Below are positions 23,545 through 30,276 of a stretch of 30,276 nt of DNA, one piece after another. A program made the translations under genes and the position numbers. Source of the DNA: JBOHSA01 sp050732995 (GTDB lineage: Bacteria; Gemmatimonadota; Gemmatimonadetes; Gemmatimonadales; GWC2-71-9); the NCBI GenBank assembly GCA_050732995.1, contig JBOHSA010000026.1, positions 1 to 30,276 of the forward strand. Direction: 5' to 3'. The notes beneath the pieces were generated by a model that saw only the letters and a program-made list of their open reading frames with translations, made no database searches and was not told the DNA's origin. Every line of letters starts with the position of its first letter. Position 1 is the stretch's first letter.

Positions 23545-23919
23545 ATGCAAGTCCCCATCCTGAAGCAAGGCGGCTACCTCATCGCCTCGATCCAATCGGC
23601 GCTCACGGACGCCGACCTCCTGCGCCTGCGGGACGACTTGGTGGAGCAGGTCGGGAAGTATCGCTCGCGCGGGGTCATCGTGGACGTCACGGTGCTGGAC
23701 GTCATGGATTCCTTCGCCGTCCGGACAATCAGCTCGCTGGCGCACATGATCAAGCTGCGCGGGGCGGAGACGGTCATCGTCGGCATCCAGCCGGAGGTGG
23801 CCTTCGCCATGGTGCAGCTGGGGCTCACCCTGGCGGGCGTGGCGACGGCGCTCGATCTGGAAGAAGGCCTGGCCCATCTGGACCAGCGCATGAAGCGGAG
23901 TCCCGGCCGTGGCCGATGA
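23545..23919 (+). CDS. rsbS: RsbS, single-domain STAS stressosome core protein
   Basis: A 124-residue STAS protein (MQVPILKQGGYLIASIQSALTDADLLRLRDDL... GVIVDVTVLDVMDSFAVRTISSLAHM). Ser 56 in MDSFAVR matches Ser 59 of Bacillus RsbS, the residue RsbT phosphorylates to release itself from the complex. It should form the stressosome core with RsbR. The start lies 12 nt after rsbR; the end overlaps rsbT by 11 nt. Confidence 0.93.
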   Translation: MQVPILKQGGYLIASIQSALTDADLLRLRDDLVEQVGKYRSRGVIVDVTVLDVMDSFAVRTISSLAHMIKLRGAETVIVGIQPEVAFAMVQLGLTLAGVATALDLEEGLAHLDQRMKRSPGRGR

Positions 23920-24310
23920 GCTGCGCGTCGCGATCGCGTCGGACACCGACATCGTGGTCGCCCGCCAGCAGGGCCGCGCGCTCGCGGCCCGGCTCGCCTT
24001 TTCCCCGAGCGACCTGACGGTCATCGCGGCGGCGATCTCGGAAATCGCCCGGAACATCGTCGAGTACGCGTCGCGCGGCGAGATCATCCTGACCCTGGCC
24101 GAGAAAGGCGACCGGCAGGGGATCTGCGTCGTCGCCAAGGACGAGGGGCCGGGCATCCCCGACATCCCGCTCGCGCTCGAGGACGGCTACTCCACCTCCG
24201 GGAGCCTGGGCCTCGGGCTGCCGGGTGCCCGGCGCCTGATGGACGAATTCGAGATTCAGTCCGCGAACGGCCAGGGCACGACGGTCACCATGCGAAAGTG
24301 GACCCGGTGA
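23909..24310 (+). CDS. rsbT: RsbT, stressosome switch kinase (GHKL fold)
   Basis: A 133-residue kinase of the anti-sigma-factor kinase type. N box: EIARNIVEYA (Asn 49); ATP-binding DEGPGIPD (78-85); second glycine motif GSLGLGLPGARRLMDEF (98-114). Starts at a GTG inside the end of rsbS. In known systems RsbT is held by RsbR-RsbS, phosphorylates them under stress, is set free and activates a downstream partner, in Bacillus the phosphatase RsbU. No RsbU, RsbV, RsbW or SigB is encoded here, so the target must be something else; the sigma-54 activator downstream is the obvious candidate. Confidence 0.93.
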   Translation: MADELRVAIASDTDIVVARQQGRALAARLAFSPSDLTVIAAAISEIARNIVEYASRGEIILTLAEKGDRQGICVVAKDEGPGIPDIPLALEDGYSTSGSLGLGLPGARRLMDEFEIQSANGQGTTVTMRKWTR

Positions 24311-24912
24311 CGGCGTGCGTCGAGTGGGGCGTGGCGACCCGAACCCTCACGGGGCAGGACCAGTCCGGGGACCGGCACGTCGTGTGCCCGTATCCGGGGG
24401 GCGCGCTCCTCGCCGTCGTGGACGGCCTCGGGCACGGGGACGAGGCCGCCGCCGCGGCCCGCGTCGCCTGCACCATTCTGGGGGCACGACCGCGCGCGTC
24501 CGCGATCGCCCTCATCCGCGAGTGCCACGAGGCGCTCCGCGGCACCCGCGGGGCGGTGATGAGCTTGGCGACGTTCAACGCGACCGATGACACCATGACC
24601 TGGCTCGGCGTCGGCAACGTCGAGGCGGTGCTGATTCGCGCCGACCCGAACGCCACCTCGCCGCGCGAGGCCATGCTGCTCCGCGGGGGCGTGGTGGGCT
24701 ACGAGCTGCCGAAGCTCCGGGCCGGCGTGCTCATGCTCGACCGGGGCGATACGCTCGTGCTCGCCACCGACGGGATCCGCGGCGGCTTCGCCGAGCGCGT
24801 GAGCGTCACCGCGCCCCCGAAGCCGCATGCGGACGAGCTGCTCGACCAGCTGGCCAAGGATTCGGACGACGCGCTCGTCCTGGTGGCCCGCTACCTGGGT
24901 GGAGGGGGATGA
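24307..24912 (+). CDS. rsbX: RsbX-like PP2C/SpoIIE phosphatase
   Basis: A protein of about 201 residues (204 if GTG 24298 is used instead of GTG 24307). It is a stand-alone PP2C-like phosphatase with metal-binding aspartates in LLAVVDGLGHGDEA and LVLATDGIRGGF and a final DDALVLVARY. RsbX removes phosphate from RsbS and RsbR and so resets the stressosome. Lacks any sensor or regulatory domain, as in Bacillus RsbX. GTG 24307 overlaps the rsbT stop by 4 nt, like the other joints in this operon. Confidence 0.88.
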   Translation: MTACVEWGVATRTLTGQDQSGDRHVVCPYPGGALLAVVDGLGHGDEAAAAARVACTILGARPRASAIALIRECHEALRGTRGAVMSLATFNATDDTMTWLGVGNVEAVLIRADPNATSPREAMLLRGGVVGYELPKLRAGVLMLDRGDTLVLATDGIRGGFAERVSVTAPPKPHADELLDQLAKDSDDALVLVARYLGGGG

Positions 24913-24913
24913 G

Positions 24914-26329
24914 ATGGGCACGCACCCGCGGGACGAGCTGCCCACCGTCCGGCCCGCCGGGTCCGTAGCGGACGCTCCATCGGCGAAGGGCTACCGGGTC
25001 CTCGCCATTTGCCCGGACGCGGCGCCGTTCCGCCACCTGACCCGCTTCGTCGAGTCCAACAACGGCGAGCTGACCCGGGCCGCGGATCAGGCCAGCGCGC
25101 TGCGGCTCTTGTCGGCAGGCGGGTGGGACCTCGTGGTGCCGGTGATGGACGAGCACCCCGAGGAGGCAGTGGCGTGGTGGGCCGAGGTCGTGCAGCGGGC
25201 ACCCGGCCGGCCGCGCCTGGTGGCGCTGACGCGGAACGCCACGATTGGGCTCGCGCTCCGGGCCGCCCAGCTGGGGGTGCTCGACGTGCTGTCCCTGCCC
25301 GTGCAGCGCGACGATTTCATGCAGCTGCTCAAGCGCGTCCGCTCCGCCGCGAACGAGGTGGCGCTCCCCCTGCCGGAGGTCGAGCCGGTGTCGGTCGGCC
25401 CCTACCAGCTGGTGGCCCAGAGCGCCCCGATGCTCGCCGTCTACCGGACCGTGGCCCAAGTCGCCCCTAGCCCCGCGACCGTGCTCATCCTCGGCGAATC
25501 GGGCACCGGCAAGGAGCTCATCGCCCGGGCGATCCACGTGCACGGCCCGCGGGCGGCGGCCCCCATCATCGCCGTGAACTGCGCCGCCATCCCGGAGAAC
25601 CTGCTCGAAAGCGAGTTGTTCGGCCACGAGAAGGGAGCGTTCACCGGCGCCGTCACCCGCAAGATCGGACGGTTCGAACGGGCGAACGGCGGCACGCTGT
25701 TCCTCGACGAGATCGCCGACATGAGCCTGGTGCTGCAGAGCAAGATCCTGCGGGCGGTCCAAGAGCGGGAGATCGAGCGGGTGGGCGGCCACGAGGCGAT
25801 TGCGGTCGACGTGCGGCTGATCGCCGCGACCAATCGGGACTTGCGCGCCGCCATCGCCCAGGGGCGGTTCCGGGAGGACCTGTACTATCGACTGGCCGTT
25901 GTCTCGATCCAACTCCCCACGCTGGCCGACCGGGGCGACGATCTGGTCCTCCTGGCGGCGCATTTCGCGCGCGCGTTCGGGGCGCGGTGCGGCAAAGGGC
26001 TGCGCTTCCTCACCGACCGTGCCCTCGACCTGCTGCGCCGCCACGAGTGGGTCGGCAACGTGCGGGAGCTGCGCAACGTGATCGAGCGGGCGGTCCTGGT
26101 CGCGGACGGCGACACGCTCCGGGCGGAGCATCTGCCGGAGGAATGGCGCGCCGGGTCCGAGGGCCACACGGAGCGCACCTCCGGACCGCTCGCGTCGCTG
26201 CAGGATGTGGAGGCCCGGCACATCGCCCGTGTGCTGGCGCACACCGGGGGCCAGATCGGCGAAGCCTCGCGCATCCTCGCGATCCACCGCAACACGCTGG
26301 CGCGCAAGATCCGGGAGTACCGGCTGTGA
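24914..26329 (+). CDS. Sigma-54 activator with degenerate receiver domain
   Basis: A 471-residue NtrC-type protein. The AAA+ part is complete: GESGTGKE (184-191), GAFTGA (231-236), TLFLDEIADM (251-260) and RFREDLYYRL (308-317), followed by a Fis-type helix-turn-helix at about 435-471 (GGQIGEASRILAIHRNTLARKIREY). GAFTGA shows true sigma-54 contact. The N-terminal domain (about 27-137) has receiver length and pattern, but the acidic pair is Cys-Pro (AICPDAA), the phospho-Asp position is taken by Val (WDLVVPVMDE) and the conserved Lys is lost (VLSLPVQ). It cannot be a normal phosphorylated receiver. The start is ATG 24914 after GGAGGGGG; the frame is open further up but overlaps rsbX. Confidence 0.92.
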   Translation: MGTHPRDELPTVRPAGSVADAPSAKGYRVLAICPDAAPFRHLTRFVESNNGELTRAADQASALRLLSAGGWDLVVPVMDEHPEEAVAWWAEVVQRAPGRPRLVALTRNATIGLALRAAQLGVLDVLSLPVQRDDFMQLLKRVRSAANEVALPLPEVEPVSVGPYQLVAQSAPMLAVYRTVAQVAPSPATVLILGESGTGKELIARAIHVHGPRAAAPIIAVNCAAIPENLLESELFGHEKGAFTGAVTRKIGRFERANGGTLFLDEIADMSLVLQSKILRAVQEREIERVGGHEAIAVDVRLIAATNRDLRAAIAQGRFREDLYYRLAVVSIQLPTLADRGDDLVLLAAHFARAFGARCGKGLRFLTDRALDLLRRHEWVGNVRELRNVIERAVLVADGDTLRAEHLPEEWRAGSEGHTERTSGPLASLQDVEARHIARVLAHTGGQIGEASRILAIHRNTLARKIREYRL

Positions 26330-27624
26330 GCGAGCCGGTCGGGCGCCCGCCGCTGCGCGTGGAGCAGGCGCTCCGCTTGCTGCCGGACGTCGAGGCGCTG
26401 GCGCCGCTCCGCGCCTTCCTCATCTCGACGTCGCGGCCGGAGCAGCGGGACGCCTGGGCGCCGTCGCAGCCCTACCGGACCGTCGGCAAGCGCTACCTGC
26501 AACCGGGCGAGCTGCGCCGGCAGGTGCCCGAAGCGCTGAGTCGCGTGACGGCGCACCTGTCCGCGCTGTACCAGGCGGTCGTGGAAGCGCTCGAGGGGGA
26601 GCAGCGCGGCGACCTGGGGGCCGCCGTCCGCGCGCTCCTGACGGCCGGGGAGCGCGAGCAGAGCGTCGGGCGGTTCGGCCAGGCCCGCGCGTGGTTCGAC
26701 CACGCGCTCGCCCGGAGCGAGGAGCTGCGCGATCGCCGGCCCGAGATCGAGACGCTGCGGGCCCTGGGCTACCTGGACCTCGCCGTGGGACGGTACGAAG
26801 ACGGCGCCCGGCGCTTTCAGCGCAGCCTGGTCCTGGCCGAAGCCGAGCTCGACCAGGAAGGGATCGTGCTCGCCTGCCTGGGGCTGGGCCACGTCGCGCG
26901 GGCGCAAGGAGCGTGGATCGGCGCGGAGGCGTGGTACACCCGCGGCCTGCAGCTCGGCGCCGGCGATCAGCTGCGGACCGCCCAGCTCCAGCACCGGCTG
27001 GGCGACGTGGCCCGGCGCCGGGGAGACCTGCGGACGGCGGGGGCGCGGCTGCGCCAGGCGCTCGACGTGTTTCGCAGCCTGGACCGGTTCGAGGAAGTGG
27101 CCCGCGTGCTCAACAGCCAGGGCCAGCTCGAGGTCGACGAGGGCCGCCCGGCCGAAGCGCTCGCCGCCTATCGGGACGCGCTCACGGCCCTCCGCCGAGG
27201 CGCCGGCGACCCGTCGCTCGAAATGACGACCCGGGTCAACATCGCCACGCTGCAGCTCGAGACCGACCACTGGCTCGAGGGGGAGGACGAGATTCGGCGG
27301 GGTGAGGAGCTGGCCATCGCCCACAACCTGACCCGTCAGCTGGCGCAACTCTACGTCCTGCTCGGCCGGCTGCGCGGGCGGCAGGGGGACGAGGACGGCT
27401 TCGTTTTCTTCGAGAAGGCAATCGAGCTGTGCCGCGGGCTCGAGGCCTCCCCGCGCCTCGAGGGCGAGATCTATCACGCGTACGGCGCGTTCCGCGCCCG
27501 CCTGGGGGAGCGCGAGGAAGCGCGTGTCTACCTGGACCGCGCCAAGCAGATCTACGAATCGTTGGGGGACGCGTTCGAGCGCCGGCGCGTGGGCGCGGCG
27601 CTGGAGCAGCTGCCCCCGGCCTGA
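26326..27624 (+). CDS. TPR-repeat protein, last gene of the stressosome operon
   Basis: A 432-residue soluble protein without signal or membrane segment. After about 85 residues of unknown type, tetratricopeptide units run from about 100 to the end (for example QSVGRFGQARAWFDHALARSEEL, LAVGRYEDGARRFQRSLVLAEA, DEGRPAEALAAYRDALTALRRG, RLGEREEARVYLDRAKQIYESLGD). The repeats resemble those of MalT-like regulators and of signalling scaffold proteins. The GTG start overlaps the sigma-54 activator stop (GTGA), so the two are co-translated; a role as partner or sensor of that activator is inference. Confidence 0.8.
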   Translation: MSEPVGRPPLRVEQALRLLPDVEALAPLRAFLISTSRPEQRDAWAPSQPYRTVGKRYLQPGELRRQVPEALSRVTAHLSALYQAVVEALEGEQRGDLGAAVRALLTAGEREQSVGRFGQARAWFDHALARSEELRDRRPEIETLRALGYLDLAVGRYEDGARRFQRSLVLAEAELDQEGIVLACLGLGHVARAQGAWIGAEAWYTRGLQLGAGDQLRTAQLQHRLGDVARRRGDLRTAGARLRQALDVFRSLDRFEEVARVLNSQGQLEVDEGRPAEALAAYRDALTALRRGAGDPSLEMTTRVNIATLQLETDHWLEGEDEIRRGEELAIAHNLTRQLAQLYVLLGRLRGRQGDEDGFVFFEKAIELCRGLEASPRLEGEIYHAYGAFRARLGEREEARVYLDRAKQIYESLGDAFERRRVGAALEQLPPA

Positions 27625-27652
27625 CGCCCCCCTCCCGGTCTGGCGTGAGCAC

Positions 27653-28603
27653 CTACCCCGCGCTCGTGCCCTGCCACTGCGCCGTGGCTCGGAGGCCTTC
27701 CGCCAGCGAAATGCGCGGCCACCAGCCGAGGTCGCGGCGCGCCTTGTCGACGCTCAAGGCGCTGCGCCGCACCTCGCCGGCGCGCGCCTCGGCATACCGG
27801 AGGTCGGCCGCGCGCCCGGCCGCTCCGGCCAGCACGGTGGCCAAGCGGTTCACCGAGGTCTCGATGCTCGTCCCGATGTTGAAAGCGCGGGTGTCGAGGT
27901 CGCGGGTCGGCGGCAGCGGCACCTCCGCGGCCCGCACGTTCGCCGCGGCCACATCCCCGACGAAGACCAGATCGCGTGTTTGGTCCCCGTCGCCGAAGAC
28001 GGTGAGCGGCGCGCCGGTGAGCAGACGTCCGGTGAAAATCGCGACCACGCCGCCCTCGCCCTTGGGGTCCTGGCGCGGGCCATAGACGTTGCTGTAGCGC
28101 AAGGCGACCGTCTCGAAGCCGTAAAGCCGTCCGGCGGCGGCGAGGTAGTACTCCGCCGCCAGTTTCGCGGTCCCGTAGGGCGACGCCGGTGCCTTGGCGG
28201 CGTGCTCCGCGGCGGGTAAGGGGGCATCGTCGCCGTAGATGGCGCCGCCGGAGGAAGCGAAGACCACGCGCCGCACGCCACCCGACCGCGCGCCCTCGAG
28301 CAGGTTCAGCAAGCCGAGGATGTTGACGTCGGCGTCGCTGTGCGGGTCGGCCACTGAGCGGCGCACGTCGATGTGCGCGGCGTGGTGGTTCAGCACGCTG
28401 AACCCTCCCTGGGCGACGAGGGTACGCGCCTCGGGTGAGCGGATATCGGCGACCACGAGCCGGACGCCGGGGGGGAGGTTCTCCCGCCGGCCCGTCGAGA
28501 GATCGTCCAGGACGGTCACCGTATACTCGGCTTGCGCGTAGGCGGTGGCCACATGTGAGCCGATGAAGCCCGCCCCGCCGGTCACCAGCACGTTTCGATT
28601 CAT
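27653..28603 (-). CDS. NAD-dependent nucleotide-sugar epimerase/dehydratase
   Basis: A 316-residue extended SDR of UDP-glucose 4-epimerase type. Features: TGGAGFIG (8-15), DDLSTGRRENL, ASSGGAIYG with the active-site Ser 117/118, PYGTAK with Tyr 143 and Lys 147, and ALRYSNVYGPRQDPKGEGGVVAIF. It acts on nucleotide sugars for cell-surface glycans; UDP-galactose or UDP-glucuronate epimerase activity are both possible. The true start is ATG 28603, which overlaps the marC-like stop by 4 nt; a longer open frame upstream is only overlap. It ends tail to tail 28 nt from the TPR gene. Confidence 0.88.
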   Translation of the reverse strand: MNRNVLVTGGAGFIGSHVATAYAQAEYTVTVLDDLSTGRRENLPPGVRLVVADIRSPEARTLVAQGGFSVLNHHAAHIDVRRSVADPHSDADVNILGLLNLLEGARSGGVRRVVFASSGGAIYGDDAPLPAAEHAAKAPASPYGTAKLAAEYYLAAAGRLYGFETVALRYSNVYGPRQDPKGEGGVVAIFTGRLLTGAPLTVFGDGDQTRDLVFVGDVAAANVRAAEVPLPPTRDLDTRAFNIGTSIETSVNRLATVLAGAAGRAADLRYAEARAGEVRRSALSVDKARRDLGWWPRISLAEGLRATAQWQGTSAG

Positions 28604-29283
28604 GCACTGCGCTCCGCGACCGCCCCGACTATCGCCGGCGCCCCCGCGTAGACCCGACTCAGCTTGAGGCCGTCCAGCACGAACTGGACGGCGATGGCGA
28701 GCAGCACGAGCCCCATGAGGCGGGTGAGGATGCGCATGCCCGTCTGGCCCAGCCGGCGCTCCACCAGCGAGGCCGAGGCCAGAGTCCAGTACGAGAGATA
28801 GGCGGTCAGGGCGATCGACACGTAGAGCGCGGCCGTCGTCAACGGGCTCTTGGACCCGAGCGCCAGCACCATCACCGTGGAGATCGCCCCGGGGCCGGCG
28901 AGCATCGGGACGCCCAGCGGCAGGACGCCGATGTCTTCCTTCTGAATCCCCTCCGCCTTCTCGACGAGCGTTTCCTTCTGTTGGCTGCGGCGCGCCTGGA
29001 CCATGTCCAGCGCGTTGAGCCCGAGCAACACCCCGCCGGCGATCTTGAAGGCGCCGATCGTGATCCCGAAGAGCTTGAAGATGAGGCTGCCCCCGAGGGC
29101 GAACACCGCGAGGGTGATCGCGCAGGTCCACGCGCCGCGCTTCGCCAGCACGCGCCGCTGCGCCGGCGAGTCCCGCTCGGTCATCGCCAGGAAGCTCGGG
29201 ACCGCCGCGAACGGGTCCACGATGAACAGCACCGACGTGAACACCAGCAACAGCTCCTGCAACAGCTTGAGCGGCTGGTCCAT
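28600..29283 (-). CDS. MarC family integral membrane protein
   Basis: A 227-residue protein with six hydrophobic helices. Family motifs are VDPFAAVPSFLAMT, the AFKIAGGVLLGLNALDMV helix, and PLGVPMLAGPGAISTVMVL. MarC was once linked to multidrug resistance in Escherichia coli, but that was later refuted, and the function remains unknown; UPF0056 is the same family. The ATG (29283-29281) overlaps the M61 peptidase stop by one base (TGATG), and its end overlaps the epimerase start. Confidence 0.88.
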   Translation of the reverse strand: MDQPLKLLQELLLVFTSVLFIVDPFAAVPSFLAMTERDSPAQRRVLAKRGAWTCAITLAVFALGGSLIFKLFGITIGAFKIAGGVLLGLNALDMVQARRSQQKETLVEKAEGIQKEDIGVLPLGVPMLAGPGAISTVMVLALGSKSPLTTAALYVSIALTAYLSYWTLASASLVERRLGQTGMRILTRLMGLVLLAIAVQFVLDGLKLSRVYAGAPAIVGAVAERSA

Positions 29284-30276
29284 CAGCGGCCCGTGAGGAT
29301 CCCGGCGCGGATCCGCCGCATTCGGTCCGTCGGCTCGGGCAGATCCCGGACGTCGGCGATGGCGCGGGGCTGGGTCCCGACGGCGACGACGATGGTCATG
29401 GGAAGTCCGTCGCGGCGCAGCCGCACCGTGACGGACTGCCCGACCACGACGCGGCGCAGGGCCGCGGTGACGTCGCTCGGTTCTGCGATCGGCCGCCCGT
29501 TGACGCGTTCGAGGTCGTCCCCGGTGCGCACGCCGGCCGCCGCGGCCGCGCCGCCCGGCACCGCCACCGCCTTGGGCCGGCCGCCCTGGACCGCCACGTA
29601 CGTGGCGAGCCCCGCGCCGGGCTGGCTCACCTCGCGGACCGCGACCTCCCAGCCGGCGATTCGCAGGTAGTCGTTCCACGGGATCTCGGCCGTGCCGCGC
29701 ACGTGCTGGCGGAAGAAGTCCCGAAGGTCGAGCCCGGTGGCCGTGCGGAACGCCGCCACCAGCTCGTCCGCCGTGAAGCCGCGCTCGCCCGCGTGATGGT
29801 CGAACAGGTAGCGCATCACGTCGTCCAGGGACTTCGCATTCCCCGTCGAGTCGCGGATCGCGAGGTCCAGCAGGAAGCCGAGCAGCTGGCCCTGGAGGTA
29901 GTAGGAGATCGTGTGGCTGTCGTTCACTTCGGGGCTGTCCCACACCGTCCAGGAGGATCGCTCGGGCGACACGGCGAGCCGCGCCGGGTTGTTCCGATGA
30001 TTCCCGATCGCGTCGCCCAGGCGGCGGGCGAAGTCGGCGGCCGTGTTGAGGCCGCTGCGCGCGAGGATCACCTCCGTGTAGTAGTCGGTGATCCCCTCGC
30101 TGACCCAGAGGTTCAGCGTCCGGACCGGCCGCTCGTAGTCGAACGGGCCCAGCTCCGCGGGCCGGATGCGCTTCACGTTCCAAGCATGGAAGAACTCGTG
30201 GGCGCTGACGCCCTGGGCCGCGCGGGGATTGCGCGCCAGCGTCGTGGTACTGACCCCGATCGTGGTGGAATTCAGG
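29283..30276 (-). CDS. M61 family metallopeptidase with PDZ domain, 5' end outside the window
   Basis: About 330 C-terminal residues are visible. HEFFHAWNVKRIRP (HExxH at 30186-30200) with the third zinc ligand Glu in NLWVSEGITDYY identifies an M61 glycyl-aminopeptidase domain. A PDZ domain follows (GGAAAAAGVRTGDDLERVNGRPIAEPSDVTAALRRVVVGQSVTVRLRRDG), and the protein ends ILTGR. M61 enzymes of this layout are usually secreted or periplasmic and prefer N-terminal Gly or Ala; the signal region is beyond the edge. First visible gene of an overlapping operon with marC and the epimerase. Confidence 0.9.
   Translation of the reverse strand, partial: LNSTTIGVSTTTLARNPRAAQGVSAHEFFHAWNVKRIRPAELGPFDYERPVRTLNLWVSEGITDYYTEVILARSGLNTAADFARRLGDAIGNHRNNPARLAVSPERSSWTVWDSPEVNDSHTISYYLQGQLLGFLLDLAIRDSTGNAKSLDDVMRYLFDHHAGERGFTADELVAAFRTATGLDLRDFFRQHVRGTAEIPWNDYLRIAGWEVAVREVSQPGAGLATYVAVQGGRPKAVAVPGGAAAAAGVRTGDDLERVNGRPIAEPSDVTAALRRVVVGQSVTVRLRRDGLPMTIVVAVGTQPRAIADVRDLPEPTDRMRRIRAGILTGR

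Overview
The window is about 30 kb of very GC-rich bacterial chromosome with tightly packed genes, frequent GTG starts and stop/start overlaps of 1-4 nt. The gene mix points to a member of the Gemmatimonadota or a similar environmental lineage: an ECF sigma factor coupled to a Ser/Thr kinase with TolB-like and TPR parts, an RsbRST stressosome, PD40 and FN3 lipoproteins, M61 peptidase, ETF-QO, and short 7-8 nt tandem repeats at gene junctions. This assignment is inference; no rRNA or tRNA was seen.

Layout. Positions 1-4.2 kb are mostly minus strand: the start of an unknown gene at the edge, an ECF sigma factor with its own promoter, a remnant of a PIN-domain toxin, a decayed PD40 beta-propeller gene, an intact PD40 lipoprotein and a three-domain FN3 lipoprotein. 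From 4.4 to 7.7 kb on plus lies an ECF sigma factor overlapping a large membrane Ser/Thr kinase with a TPR tail. From 7.7 to 10.2 kb on minus are a coiled-coil membrane protein and the transporter CstA. A divergent regulatory region at 10.21-10.34 kb holds a perfect LexA-type palindrome and a C8-A-C8-A-C8 tract. From 10.3 to 22.4 kb on plus is a long run: SDR oxidoreductase, lipoprotein, isocitrate/isopropylmalate-type dehydrogenase, zinc-ribbon membrane protein, DUF4139 protein, metallophosphoesterase, glutaryl-CoA-type dehydrogenase, TonB-dependent receptor, EtfB, EtfA and ETF-ubiquinone oxidoreductase. The acyl-CoA dehydrogenase, ETF and ETF-QO form a complete route from acyl-CoA to quinone, but the ETF-QO lacks one of four Fe-S cysteines.

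From 22.6 to 27.6 kb on plus is the most interesting unit: a six-gene operon coding for a stressosome (RsbR, RsbS, RsbT, RsbX) followed without gaps by a sigma-54 activator whose receiver domain has lost its phospho-acceptor site, and a TPR protein. Its leader has two perfect dyads. The last part (27.65-30.28 kb, minus) is an overlapping operon of M61 peptidase (cut by the window edge), a MarC-family membrane protein and an NAD-dependent sugar epimerase.

A second layer of structure is a set of short tandem arrays with exact 7 or 8 nt period (GCGGAAT, GCGGAAC, CCCGAYA, TTAGCCCC, TTAGTCTC, CGGCGGTC), placed at start codons, at gene junctions and once inside a gene. Two of them are arranged as inverted arrays able to form long hairpins.
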